A stretch of 64,000 bases of DNA from Dongia_A sp035695765 (lineage in GTDB: Bacteria > Pseudomonadota > Alphaproteobacteria > Dongiales > Dongiaceae), in the NCBI GenBank assembly GCA_035695765.1, contig DASRRI010000060.1:1-64000 (forward strand). The letters are read 5' to 3'. The position numbers were made by a program, and so were the translations under genes. The notes below the pieces were generated by a model that did no database searches, had not been told where the DNA came from, and worked only from the letters and a program-made list of their open reading frames with translations. Positions 8,059-17,159 of this stretch are shown here, in pieces (position 1 is the first letter of the stretch; the number at the start of each line of letters is the position of its first letter).

Positions 8059-9648
8059 CTATTGGACCGACATATAACGTCCCATGTGGAAGTCGAGGCT
8101 GTTATAGGCCCAGCCCTGCACCCGCTTCGAGACCATGTGCTTGGTCTTGTAGTACAGGATCGGGATGATCGGCAGATCATCAAGGAAGATCTGCTCGGCC
8201 TTCGCCAGCGTCTCCAGGCGCGATTTCGGATCGGTCGCGTCGTAGGAAGACTTCACGAGCTTGTCGAAGTCGGCATTGTTGTAGCCCGCGTCGTTGCGCA
8301 CGCCGGCGTCCGACAGGAACAAGTCAAGGAAGGTGACCGGATCGACGTAGTCCGCGATCCAGGCGGCACGCGCGACGTCGAACTGCTTGTTGTCGCGGGT
8401 GTCGAGGTAGACCTGCCATTCCTGATTGTTCAGGGTGGCTTCGACGCCGATCTGCTTCCACATGTTCTGGATGGCGATCGCGATCTTCTTATGGTTCTCG
8501 CTGGTGTTGTAGAGGATCTCGAGCTTCAGCGGCTTGCCAGGACCGTAACCCGCCTTGGCCATCAGCTCCTTGGCCTTGGCGATCCGCTGCTTCTTGTCCA
8601 TGTCCTTGAAGCTGAGATAGTGGTTCGGGTAATCCGGCACTCCCGGCGGGACCCAGGAATAGCCTGGCAGGAAGCTGCCTTGGGTGACCTTGTCGGCGAT
8701 CGCCTCGCGGTCGATGGCTAGGGCCAGCGCGTCGCGCAGGTCCTTCTGCTTGCCCAGCGGCTCACGCGTCAGGTTGACGACGTAGTAGTAGGTGCCGAGA
8801 TACGGCTTCGCCTCGTACTCGTCCTTCATGTTGGCTTCGATGAACTTCACCTGATCCGAAGGGACTTCGTAGGTGACGTCGAGCTCGTTGTTGCGGAACC
8901 GCTTGAACTCTTCCGCAATGTCTTCGGTCGGGTAATAGACGATCTTATCCAGCTTCACATTCGCTGCGTCGTAGTAGTTCGGGTTCTTCACGACGGTCAG
9001 CGATGCCTGCGGGGTCCATTCGCTCAGCGTGAAGGCGCCGTTGCCGATGAAGTTTCCCGGCTTCGTCCAGTCCTGGCCGAACTTTTCGATGTCGGCCTTG
9101 TTCACCGGCAGGAAGCTGGAGTGGCGGACCATCGAGATGAAGTAGGGCGTGGGCTTGTTCAGGGTGACCTTCAAAGTCTTGGCATCGACCGCTTCGACGC
9201 CGAGCTTGGTCAGATCCTTTTCCTCGCCCTTGTTGATGGCTTCGGCATTGTTGATCACGTTGAAGATTGGCGCATAGTCGGAGGCCGTCGCTGGATCGAC
9301 CACGCGCTGCCATGAATAGGCGAAGTCCGCGGCGGTGACGGGGTCGCCGTTCGACCACTTGGAATCGCGCAGATGGAAAGTGTAGGTCTTGCCGTCGTCG
9401 CTCACATCCCACTTCTCCGCGACGCCGGGGATGACCAGGCCGTCCACCGAGTAAGTGGTCAGGCCTTCCAGCAGTTCATACTGGATGTTGGATTCGGTGA
9501 CACCGGTCGACTTTGCCGGATCGAGCGTCTCAGGTTCGGCACCATTGCCTCGGTGCAGAACCATCTCCGCCTGAGCGACGGTCGACGCCATGAGAAGCGT
9601 CGCTGCCGTCAGCGCAGACAACAATACGTTGCGCTTTATCAGTGACAT
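8059..9648 (-). CDS. Peptide ABC transporter substrate-binding protein (OppA family)
   Basis: Periplasmic SBP_bac_5 (cluster C) binding protein, about 529 residues. A signal peptide covers the first ~28 residues (KRNVLLSALTAATLLMASTVAQA), with likely cleavage after AQA. Family marks are ETLDPAKSTGVTESNIQYELLEGLTTY near the mature N-terminus, TYTFHLRDSKWSNGDPVTAADFAYSW, and LDLFLSDAGVRNDAGYNN. The second ATG (9648) is preferred to the first (9654) because GGAGG lies eight bases before it but only two before the first. The sequence resembles oligopeptide binders of the OppA/MppA type. It is the first gene of the operon running down to 3196. Confidence 0.93.
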   Translation of the reverse strand: MSLIKRNVLLSALTAATLLMASTVAQAEMVLHRGNGAEPETLDPAKSTGVTESNIQYELLEGLTTYSVDGLVIPGVAEKWDVSDDGKTYTFHLRDSKWSNGDPVTAADFAYSWQRVVDPATASDYAPIFNVINNAEAINKGEEKDLTKLGVEAVDAKTLKVTLNKPTPYFISMVRHSSFLPVNKADIEKFGQDWTKPGNFIGNGAFTLSEWTPQASLTVVKNPNYYDAANVKLDKIVYYPTEDIAEEFKRFRNNELDVTYEVPSDQVKFIEANMKDEYEAKPYLGTYYYVVNLTREPLGKQKDLRDALALAIDREAIADKVTQGSFLPGYSWVPPGVPDYPNHYLSFKDMDKKQRIAKAKELMAKAGYGPGKPLKLEILYNTSENHKKIAIAIQNMWKQIGVEATLNNQEWQVYLDTRDNKQFDVARAAWIADYVDPVTFLDLFLSDAGVRNDAGYNNADFDKLVKSSYDATDPKSRLETLAKAEQIFLDDLPIIPILYYKTKHMVSKRVQGWAYNSLDFHMGRYMSVQ

Positions 9649-9996
9649 TTGCATGTCCTCCCTAAACGATGTGAGGTCTCGCTCGGCGGCGCTTGTTCAT
9701 CTTACTTAGCCTCCGGCCCCCGCGCGGACTTGGGGCGATATTCCCCGATTGGTTCAATTGTTTCAATGAGATTAAGGCAGCATTGCGCAACAAATCCGCG
9801 TCTTTCTAGATTGCGACAGCGTTCGCTATTCGTATCTACCGTGGAACGATTCCAGGCAATTTGCCGGGGCCGGCTATCCGCAGGCTGGCACTTCGCCGGG
9901 CAAGCGTCGAAAGCGTCGGACCCAGACGGCAATATGAATGCCTGAGCACGCCAGAGGCTCGGCTTCCCGCGGCGAACCAGTCGGGTCCGAAGACCG
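9649..9996. promoter_or_regulatory. Intergenic leader of the peptide transporter; possible promoter
   Basis: This stretch of about 340 bases separates the transporter operon from the indolepyruvate oxidoreductase gene, both on the minus strand. Its left half is markedly AT-richer than its surroundings. On the minus strand TTGAAA (9764-9759) and GAATAT (9741-9736) are spaced by 17 bases and could be a weak sigma-70-type promoter for the binding-protein gene. Short open frames here lack family resemblance. No terminator for the gene ending at 9997 was recognised. Confidence 0.3.
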
Positions 9997-12900
9997 CTAT
10001 TCCGCGGCGCGCCGCGTGCTGGTGGGGGGACTGCGGAAGGCCGCCAACAGTTCGTCCCGGCACTTCCAGGCCGATTTGACGTTGGCTTCCTTGATGTGCC
10101 CGTAGCCGCGGATCTGCTCCGGCAGGCTGGCCAGGGCCACCGCCGTTGCGTGATTTTCCGGCATGAGGCCGGTCAGGACCTCCTCGACCAGCGCCTCATA
10201 TTCGGCGATCAGCCGCCGCTCCAGCTTGCGGTCCTTCGATCTGGCAAAGGGATCGAGGGCAGTACCGCGCAGGCCCTTCAGCCGCGCCAGGATCTTGAAG
10301 ACGGGCATCATCCACGGGCCAAACTCCTTTTTCTTGATGCGGCCGGTCACCGGATCGGCGTGGGAAACGGCCGGTGGCGCCAGGTGGAAGTGCAGCTTGT
10401 AGTCGCCTTCGAACTGGGCCGCGATCCGCTCGCGGAACACAGGGTCGGCATGCAGGCGCGCGACTTCGTACTCGTCCTTATATGCCAGCAGCTTCGCGTA
10501 GTATTTTGCGACGGCGATGGACAAGACCTGCGAGCCGGGCGTGGCAGTGCGCTCTGCCGCGACCACGCGGTCGACCAGCTTGCGATAGCGCTCGGCGTAA
10601 GCGGTGTTCTGGTAGCGCCTCAGGTGCTCCATCCGATGCGCCATGATCTCGTCCAGCGTCTCGGGAATCTGCCGCGCTTTTACGCTCGTCCGGGCCGCCG
10701 CTTTCTCGACCCCGGCAAGATCGGCTGCCGCCCGCCGGCCCCACTGGAAGGCGAGCGTGTTCTCTTTCGCCGCGGTGCGGTTGAGCTCGACCGCGCGCTC
10801 GATGGCGGCGGCGGATACGGGAATCAGGCCGCGCTGATAGGCGAAGCCCAGCATGAAGAGGTTGGTGGCGATGGAATCACCGATCAGGGCGGTGGCAAGC
10901 CCGGTCGCGTCCACGAACTCGGCCGCGCTCGGCCCGACCGCCGCTTCGATCGCCGCCTTCAAAGTCTGGCCGGGGAATCGGTAATCGGGATCGCGGGTGA
11001 AATCGGCGGTGATGGTCTCGTGGCTGTTGACGATGGCGCGGCTGTGGCCGCCCCGCCCCTTGGCCAACGCGTCGAAGGTGGCCGCTACTACGATATCGCA
11101 CCCCAGCAGCAGGTCGGCATTGCCGGCAGCTACGCGCACGGCATGGATCTCTTCCGGGCGATTGGCGATGCGCACGTGGGAAAAGACCGCGCCACCTTTT
11201 TGCGCGAGGCCGGTCATGTCCATGATGGAACAGCCCTTGCCCTCCAGATGCGCGGCCATGCCGAGCAAAGCGCCGATCGTGACGACGCCGGTCCCGCCGA
11301 TGCCGGTGACGAGGATGTTGAACGGGTCCTTCAGCGCCGGCAGCACGGGCTCCGGCAACACTTCACCGACCGGCATGGTCGGCTGAGGCTTTCTCAGCTT
11401 GCCGCCCTCGATGGTGACGAAGCTGGGGCAGAAGCCGTTGAGGCAGGAATAATCCTTGTTGCAGCTCGACTGATCGATGGCGCGCTTGCGGCCCATCGCG
11501 GTCTCAAGGGGAATAACCGACAGGCAGTTGCTGGCCTTCGAGCAATCGCCGCAGCCTTCGCACACCTCTTCATTGATGAAGACCCGTTTGGCCGGGTCTG
11601 GCATCAGGCCACGCTTGCGCCGGCGGCGCTTTTCGGCCGCGCAGGTCTGGTCATAGATAATGGCGGTGACGCCCTTGATCTCGCGCATCTCGCGCTGGAT
11701 CGCATCCAGCTCATCCCGGTGATGAACCGTCACGCCGGCAGGGAAGGCAACGCCGCGAAACTTCTCCGGCTGATCCGTGACGATCGTGATCTTGGCGAGC
11801 GCTTCCGCGGTCAGCTGCTGCGCCATCATCGGGACGGTCAGCGGCCCATCGACCGGCTGGCCTCCGGTCATGGCGACGGCGTCGTTGAACAGGATCTTGT
11901 AGGTGATATTGGCACCCGACGCGACCGCGGCGCGGATCGCCAGCAGGCCCGAATGGTAATAGGTGCCATCGCCCAGATTCTGGAACACATGGTTGGTCTT
12001 TGAGAACGGCGCCTGCCCGACCCACGTAAGTCCTTCACCGCCCATCTGGGTGAAAGTCTCGGTGCTGCGATCCATCCAGCCTGCCATGATGTGGCAGCCG
12101 ATACCCGCCAGGGCGCGCGATCCCTCCGGCACCTTGGTCGAGGTGTTGTGCGGGCAGCCGGAGCAGAAATAGGCGACGCGGCGGATCGCGGGCTTGTAGC
12201 CCGTCAGGGACTTTTCCTTCGCCTCGAGGAACTTCAGACGATCGTCGATCGCTGGGCTGGTGTGGAAGCGCGCGATACGTTTGGCGATGACGCGCGCGAT
12301 GCGTGCCGGGGTCAACTCGTCAGCGGAGGGCAGGATCCATTCGCCGCTCTCATCGAACTTCCCGACGACCCTGGGCCTGACGCTCTCCTTCCAATTATAA
12401 AGCTGCTCCTTGAGCTGGTTCTCCATCAAGGCGCGTTTTTCCTCGACGACCAGGATCTCCTCCAGCCCTTCGGCGAAATGCCGCACGCCTTCGCGCTCCA
12501 GCGGCCAGGTCATGCCGACCTTGTAGAGCGAGAGGCCGATGCGCTTGGCGTAATCCTCATCGATGCCGAGATCGTCCAGCGCCTGCCGCACATCCATATA
12601 GGTCTTGCCGCAGGTGACGATGCCGATACGGCGGTTGGGGCCGTCGATCATCACCTTGTTGATGTGATTGGCCCTGGCGAAGGCGAGGGCTGCATAGAGC
12701 TTGTATTTGTGGAGCAGCATCTCCTGCTCCAGCGCCTGGATGGTGGCGAACTGCGACGAGGGCATGCGGATGTTGAGCCCACCCTCGGGCAACGTGAAAT
12801 CGTCCGGAATCTTGATGCTGACGCGGTCCGGATCGACATAGACGGAGGACGTCGAATCGCAATTGTCGGCGACCACCTTCATGGCGATCCAGCAGCCGGA

Positions 12901-13512
12901 ATAGCGTGACGCCGCCCAGCCATAGAGGCCGTAATCCAGGAACTCCTGGATGTTCGCCGGATTGAGGACCGGGATGCCATAGTCCATGAAGGCATATTCG
13001 GTCTGGTTCGCGGTGGTGGAAGATTTCGACGCGTGGTCGTCGCCGGCCAGCACCAGGACGCCGCCATGCTTTGCAGCGCCGGCGAGATTGCCGTGGCGGA
13101 ACACGTCGCCGCTGCGGTCGACGCCCGGCCCCTTGCCGTACCACATGCTGAAAACGCCGTCGTATTTGCTGTCGCCGAACAGGTCGAGCTGCTGGGTGCC
13201 CCAGACGGCAGTGGCGGCGAGGTCCTCATTCACGCCGGGCTGGAACTTGATGTTGTGCTCTCCGAGATGCTTCTTGGCGGCCATCATGGCCTGATCGAGG
13301 CCGCCCAGCGGAGAGCCGCGATAGCCGGTGACGTAACCGGCGGTGTTGAGCCCGACCGCCGCGTCGCGCTGGCGCTGCATGATGGCGAGGCGCGTCAGCG
13401 CCTGCATCCCGTTGAGGTAAACCCGGCCCTCTTGTGCGGTATATTTGTCGTCCAGGGTGACGGACGCCAAGCGCGCTGTCTGCGCCACTTCTGCTTCTCC
13501 CAAAGCGGCCAT
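9997..13512 (-). CDS. Fused indolepyruvate ferredoxin oxidoreductase
   Basis: Large TPP and Fe-S enzyme, about 1171 residues, joining the alpha (IorA-like) and gamma (IorB-like) parts in one chain. It oxidatively decarboxylates aryl pyruvates from aromatic amino-acid transamination to aryl-acetyl-CoA. An N-terminal pyruvate-ferredoxin-oxidoreductase domain (TAGYVTGYRGSPLGGLDQ) is followed by CSGCPHNTSTKVPEGSRALA, then GIGCHIMAGWMDRSTETFTQMGGEG in the TPP-binding part. A 4Fe-4S motif CEGCGDCSKASNC comes next, then a gamma domain near residue 740 (ILVTGIGGTGVVTIGALLG, MTGLAQKGGAVFSHVR) and a C-terminal domain seen in such fusions. A GTG at 13488 preceded by GGGAGAAG is a credible alternative start. 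The gene stands alone, divergent from the epimerase gene. Confidence 0.9.
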   Translation of the reverse strand: MAALGEAEVAQTARLASVTLDDKYTAQEGRVYLNGMQALTRLAIMQRQRDAAVGLNTAGYVTGYRGSPLGGLDQAMMAAKKHLGEHNIKFQPGVNEDLAATAVWGTQQLDLFGDSKYDGVFSMWYGKGPGVDRSGDVFRHGNLAGAAKHGGVLVLAGDDHASKSSTTANQTEYAFMDYGIPVLNPANIQEFLDYGLYGWAASRYSGCWIAMKVVADNCDSTSSVYVDPDRVSIKIPDDFTLPEGGLNIRMPSSQFATIQALEQEMLLHKYKLYAALAFARANHINKVMIDGPNRRIGIVTCGKTYMDVRQALDDLGIDEDYAKRIGLSLYKVGMTWPLEREGVRHFAEGLEEILVVEEKRALMENQLKEQLYNWKESVRPRVVGKFDESGEWILPSADELTPARIARVIAKRIARFHTSPAIDDRLKFLEAKEKSLTGYKPAIRRVAYFCSGCPHNTSTKVPEGSRALAGIGCHIMAGWMDRSTETFTQMGGEGLTWVGQAPFSKTNHVFQNLGDGTYYHSGLLAIRAAVASGANITYKILFNDAVAMTGGQPVDGPLTVPMMAQQLTAEALAKITIVTDQPEKFRGVAFPAGVTVHHRDELDAIQREMREIKGVTAIIYDQTCAAEKRRRRKRGLMPDPAKRVFINEEVCEGCGDCSKASNCLSVIPLETAMGRKRAIDQSSCNKDYSCLNGFCPSFVTIEGGKLRKPQPTMPVGEVLPEPVLPALKDPFNILVTGIGGTGVVTIGALLGMAAHLEGKGCSIMDMTGLAQKGGAVFSHVRIANRPEEIHAVRVAAGNADLLLGCDIVVAATFDALAKGRGGHSRAIVNSHETITADFTRDPDYRFPGQTLKAAIEAAVGPSAAEFVDATGLATALIGDSIATNLFMLGFAYQRGLIPVSAAAIERAVELNRTAAKENTLAFQWGRRAAADLAGVEKAAARTSVKARQIPETLDEIMAHRMEHLRRYQNTAYAERYRKLVDRVVAAERTATPGSQVLSIAVAKYYAKLLAYKDEYEVARLHADPVFRERIAAQFEGDYKLHFHLAPPAVSHADPVTGRIKKKEFGPWMMPVFKILARLKGLRGTALDPFARSKDRKLERRLIAEYEALVEEVLTGLMPENHATAVALASLPEQIRGYGHIKEANVKSAWKCRDELLAAFRSPPTSTRRAAE

Positions 13513-13664
13513 CCTAGCCGGTTTTACCCAGCCCTTCCTCGGCCCGTTAATGTCAAAAATGGGCTCATTTCAGAGCCTTGTCCAGGGTCAGCCGGGTGGG
13601 TTCGATTTGGTCGCTCGGAGCGCCCGTGGTAGCGTTTGATTTCGTCTGACCGAGGGCCGACGCA

Positions 13665-14654
13665 ATGAGCGTTCTCGTCACCGGCGCCGCCGGCTTCCTG
13701 GGGATGCATGTGGCGCTGCGACTCCTCCAGCGCGGCGAGCGCGTCGTCGGCATCGACGATCTCAACGAGTACTATTCCCTGGAGCTGAAAGAAGCCCGGC
13801 TGGCGGAGCTGGAGGAGCAGCACGGCTTTGCCTTCCACTATCTCGACATCGGCGATGCGGAGTCCGTCGCCAAGGTGCTGGCGATGTATCCAGACATCGA
13901 CGGGGTCATTCATCTGGCGGCCCAGGTGGGCGTCGGGCACAGCCACGAGCGGCCGCAGGACTTCCTCCATACCAACGTCTCCGGCATGTTCATCCTGCTG
14001 GAAGCGTGCCGGACACTGCCGAACCTGCGCCACATCGTCTATGGCTCGTCCTCGGCGGTCTATGGCGGCAACCGCAAGGTGCCGTTCTCGGAGAGCGATC
14101 CGGCCGACAATCCACGATCGATCTATGCCGCCTCCAAGCGCGCCGACGAATTGCTGGCCGCCGCCTATGCCCACCGGACGCGGATGCCGATGACGGGCCT
14201 TCGCCTGTTCGCGATCTATGGGCCCTGGGGCCGGCCGGACATGTTCTACATGACCTTTACCGACGCGATCCTCGGCGGCCGTCCGATCCGGGCCTACAAC
14301 AAGGGCGAGTTCAAGCGCGACTTCACCTACGTCGATGACGCGGTCGCCGGCATCGTGGCGGCGCTCGACCGGCCGCCGGTGGCAAAGGGCCTGGTCGAGA
14401 CCCCGCACCGCATTCTCAATATCGGCAACGACCATGCCGACAGTCTCCTGGATTTTATCCGAGAGATCGAACGTGCGACAGGTGAGCGCGCGATCGTCGA
14501 GGATGAACCGATGAAGCCCGACGACCTACTAGAGACATATGCGGATATCGCGCTGGCGCGGCGGTTGTTGGGATATGAAGCGAAGATGCCGCTGAGCGAG
14601 GGCGTGCCGCGGTTCGTGGAATGGTACCAAGCGCACTACAAGGCAGTGGCGTAG
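13665..14654 (+). CDS. NAD-dependent sugar-nucleotide epimerase (UDP-glucuronate 4-epimerase type)
   Basis: Extended short-chain dehydrogenase of 329 residues. The NAD site TGAAGFLG is at residues 6-13, the catalytic Tyr-Lys pair lies in SIYAASKRADE (Tyr154, Lys158), and the preceding YGSSSAVYGG supplies the serine/threonine. The segment VGIDDLNEYYSLELKEARLA is characteristic of UDP-glucuronate 4-epimerases, as are LRLFAIYGPWGRPDM and FKRDFTYVDD. It most likely interconverts UDP-glucuronate and UDP-galacturonate for surface polysaccharide, but UDP-glucose-type epimerases are close relatives. No other polysaccharide genes are adjacent. Confidence 0.85.
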   Translation: MSVLVTGAAGFLGMHVALRLLQRGERVVGIDDLNEYYSLELKEARLAELEEQHGFAFHYLDIGDAESVAKVLAMYPDIDGVIHLAAQVGVGHSHERPQDFLHTNVSGMFILLEACRTLPNLRHIVYGSSSAVYGGNRKVPFSESDPADNPRSIYAASKRADELLAAAYAHRTRMPMTGLRLFAIYGPWGRPDMFYMTFTDAILGGRPIRAYNKGEFKRDFTYVDDAVAGIVAALDRPPVAKGLVETPHRILNIGNDHADSLLDFIREIERATGERAIVEDEPMKPDDLLETYADIALARRLLGYEAKMPLSEGVPRFVEWYQAHYKAVA

Positions 14655-14716
14655 CTGACGCTGCATCTAGTCGCGTCAAGCGCGACGATGACGGAGTGGG
14701 TTGCCGGCGTCGCGCT

Positions 14717-15790
14717 TCAGCTGGCAGCAAACCGCACCGCATGCACCGGCGGCAGATGGTGGGTCACGGCCTCCCAGTGCTCGCCCTGGTCTTCCGTGAC
14801 GTAGAGGTTGCCCGTGGTGGAGCCGAAGGCGAGGGTGTCGCCGGTCTGGTCGATGTCGAGGGCGTGGCGCAGCACCAGGTCGTAGCCGAAGCCGGTGGGC
14901 AGGCCGTTCGATAGCGGCTCGAAATTTTGGCCGCCGTCGCGGGTGCGCGAGGCGACGAAGTGGCCGTCCTGGGGCACGCGCACCTCGTCCTTGATGGCGG
15001 GCACGAACCAGGCTTTCGCCGGATCCTTGGGATGGACCGCGACGCCGAAGCCGAAGCGCGGGCCGGCGAATTGCCATTCGGCGAGATCGTTGGTGCTGAA
15101 GAAAATTCCGTTGTGATGCTGGCACCAGAAGTGGTCCGGCTTTTCACGGCACTGCACGATGCGGTGCGGGTCCTGGATAGCCGGATCCTCGCGCCGGTCC
15201 GGCGGCATGTATTCGGCGAACAGGCCTTTTGAGCGGCAGGTCCAGCTGGCCCCGGCATCCTCGCTGCGCCACACGCCGCCGCACGAGATTGCAATGACGA
15301 TGCGGCTGGAGTTGCGCGGGTCGACGCAGATGGTGTGGAGGGCCGTGTCGTCGGTTCCGCCGCCGAACCACTTCGCGCGGTCCGGCAGGTTCCACAAGCC
15401 TTCCACCAATTGCCACTCGCCATCGCCATTCTGATCGTTGCGAAAGAGAGCGGCAGGTAGCGATCCGGCCCAGACAAGGCCCGGCTGATCCGTACCGCCG
15501 GCTTCCAGCGCCCAGATCTGATTGAGGCTGGGCGCGTCCTTGTCTTCCGACTTGGGCAGCGCGGGCATGGTGTGCTCGTCCCAGGTCGCACCGTGGTTGG
15601 TGGAGCGATGCAGCTTGGCGCCGAAATGGCCGAGATTGAGCGCGGCGTACCAATTGCCAGTGCGCGGGTCGGCGAGGAACGCGGTCACCGGCTGGCCCAG
15701 GAATGCGACATAGGTCTGCTGCCAGCGGCCGCCGCTGCGCTGGAAGCGGAACAATCCCTTGCGCGTGCATACGAATAGATCCTGCGACAT
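14717..15790 (-). CDS. Asp-box (BNR/WD40-like) beta-propeller protein
   Basis: Protein of 357 residues built of repeated blades with Asp-box turns of the form S-x-D-x-G-x-x-W. Examples are RSTNHGATWDE, RSEDAGASWTC, RTRDGGQNFEPL and VTEDQGEHWEAV. Sialidase-type catalytic residues are not evident, so a hydrolase role should not be assumed. No signal peptide is seen; it begins MSQDLFVCTRKGLFRFQR. The gene follows the MoaD/ThiS-like gene after 12 bases, so the two are almost certainly cotranscribed. I recall similar propeller/MoaD-like pairs in other proteobacterial genomes, without a known function. Confidence 0.8.
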   Translation of the reverse strand: MSQDLFVCTRKGLFRFQRSGGRWQQTYVAFLGQPVTAFLADPRTGNWYAALNLGHFGAKLHRSTNHGATWDEHTMPALPKSEDKDAPSLNQIWALEAGGTDQPGLVWAGSLPAALFRNDQNGDGEWQLVEGLWNLPDRAKWFGGGTDDTALHTICVDPRNSSRIVIAISCGGVWRSEDAGASWTCRSKGLFAEYMPPDRREDPAIQDPHRIVQCREKPDHFWCQHHNGIFFSTNDLAEWQFAGPRFGFGVAVHPKDPAKAWFVPAIKDEVRVPQDGHFVASRTRDGGQNFEPLSNGLPTGFGYDLVLRHALDIDQTGDTLAFGSTTGNLYVTEDQGEHWEAVTHHLPPVHAVRFAAS

Positions 15791-15802
15791 CGTTCGCCCC
15801 CT

Positions 15803-16072
15803 CTAACCGCCGGACAAAGCCTGCATGACATAGATCTCGGAGCTTGGCGCCACGTGCCGCCCGAGGTCTTTCTTATCGACCAGTAATTCGCCATCGATGA
15901 ACACGGCGACATGGCGGCGCAGCCGGCCTTGATCGTCGAGTATGTAGGAGCGGACCTTGGGTGCCGTCGCGAAATAGGCATCAAGTGCGGCGCCCAGCGT
16001 TGCGGCCTCGACCTTCGTCGGACCGGCAGGTGCTATGCGCCGCAGATGCGACGTCAAATGAATGGTCGGCAA
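15803..16072 (-). CDS. MoaD/ThiS family beta-grasp protein
   Basis: Ubiquitin-like small protein of 89 residues ending in Ala-Leu-Ser-Gly-Gly. The terminal Gly-Gly is the feature that MoaD and ThiS use for adenylation and sulfur transfer. Other family marks are LGAALDAYFATAPKVRSYILDDQG and HVAVFIDGELL, followed by a segment before the tail that sets the beta-grasp fold. No moaE, thiG or E1-like (MoeB/ThiF) gene is near, so it is unlikely to be the molybdopterin or thiazole carrier itself. Linkage to the Asp-box propeller gene 12 bases downstream suggests a dedicated sulfur-carrier or protein-modifier role, which is inference. Confidence 0.8.
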   Translation of the reverse strand: MPTIHLTSHLRRIAPAGPTKVEAATLGAALDAYFATAPKVRSYILDDQGRLRRHVAVFIDGELLVDKKDLGRHVAPSSEIYVMQALSGG

Positions 16073-16190
16073 GAGGCCTCTCCCAAGCCTTTGCTGCGCG
16101 TGAGAAACCTATCCCAGAGAGACGGCTCGTTCAACGTGCGCAAGGGCGTAAAGCGTGGTTTAATCCGGCGCCAGCATGACGGGGACGACC

Positions 16191-17153
16191 ATGAATCTGC
16201 CTACCTTGCCCTTGACTCGCGCGCCGCGCCAGCCGGCCCAGACCTTTCTCGGCTGGCCGTCCGCCACCGATCTGGATGCGCTGTCCGCGGATATCGCCTT
16301 GCTCGGCATTCCCTACAACGCGCCCTATTCCATGGAAGAGGTGGCGAACAACCAGGCGCAGGCACCGGATGCGGTGCGCGCCCGCTCCGACCAGATCCAG
16401 TGGGGGTCGGGCAATTACGATTTCGACCATGGTGGGCCGCTGTTGGCCGGCAAGGCCATCCGGCTGGTGGATTGCGGCAATGTTCCCGGCAACCAGTACG
16501 ATGCCACCGGCAATGTAAAGCGTGCCGAGATGGCCGTGCACGCCATCCTGAAGGCCGGCGCGCTGCCCATCATCCTTGGCGGCGACCACGGCGCCAGCGT
16601 GCCGGCTTTACGGGCTTACGAAGGGCGCGGGCCGATCACCTTGATCCATATCGACGCGCATCTCGACTGGCGCGATCAGGTTAATGGCGTGCGTGACGGC
16701 TATTCCAGCCCGATCCGCCGCGCCTCCGAACTGTCATGGGTGGCGGGCGCCTGGCAGATCGGTCTGCGCGGCGTCGGCAGTGCGCGCGAGGAAGAGGTAG
16801 CGGATGCCCGCAAATGGGGATCCAACCTCATCACGGCCTGGGATCTGCACGAGATGGGGATAGCCGCCTTGCTGGAGCGGTTGCCCACGGGCAAGGACGT
16901 ATACCTGACGATCGATGCCGACGGGCTCGATCCCACCATCATGCCGGGGGTCATTGCACCGGTGCCGGGCGGTGTCACCTTTGTCCAGGCGCGCGCCATC
17001 ATCCGCCACGCGGTGATGAAGAACCGGCTGGTCGGGATGGATATCGTGGAAATCGCGCCGGAGCGCGATGTCGGCGGCTTGACGGCTATCACTGCCGGGC
17101 GTCTCATCACCAATGCGATCGGTTGCGCCGTCAGGGCTGGCTATTTCGGGTAA
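16191..17153 (+). CDS. Agmatinase-family ureohydrolase
   Basis: Binuclear manganese ureohydrolase of about 320 residues. All metal-binding blocks are visible: ILGGDHGASVPAL, LIHIDAHLDWRDQ and LTIDADGLDPTIMPGVIAPVPGG. The family hydrolyses agmatine, guanidinobutyrate or related guanidino compounds to urea plus an amine. The variant GGDHG, where agmatinases usually have GGDHS, and DADGLDP instead of DIDxLDP make the exact substrate uncertain. The ATG at 16191 is preferred to one at 16176 because GGGGACG lies just upstream of it. A pentapeptide-repeat gene begins six bases after its stop, so the two form a transcription unit. Confidence 0.85.
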   Translation: MNLPTLPLTRAPRQPAQTFLGWPSATDLDALSADIALLGIPYNAPYSMEEVANNQAQAPDAVRARSDQIQWGSGNYDFDHGGPLLAGKAIRLVDCGNVPGNQYDATGNVKRAEMAVHAILKAGALPIILGGDHGASVPALRAYEGRGPITLIHIDAHLDWRDQVNGVRDGYSSPIRRASELSWVAGAWQIGLRGVGSAREEEVADARKWGSNLITAWDLHEMGIAALLERLPTGKDVYLTIDADGLDPTIMPGVIAPVPGGVTFVQARAIIRHAVMKNRLVGMDIVEIAPERDVGGLTAITAGRLITNAIGCAVRAGYFG

Positions 17154-17159
17154 GCATCC

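Noticed and set aside
9649..9945. Short open frames on both strands in the gap upstream of the peptide-binding gene
   Set aside because: No ribosome site, no family similarity and lower GC at third positions than true genes here.
10096..12003. A 635-codon open frame on the plus strand
   Set aside because: It lies antisense within the indolepyruvate oxidoreductase gene and has a low-complexity, Asp/Arg/Gln-rich reading with no family pattern; GC-rich third positions create such frames.
14666..14690. TCGCG-TCAAG-CGCGA hairpin between epimerase and propeller genes as a terminator
   Set aside because: Only five pairs and no T-run; not convincing.
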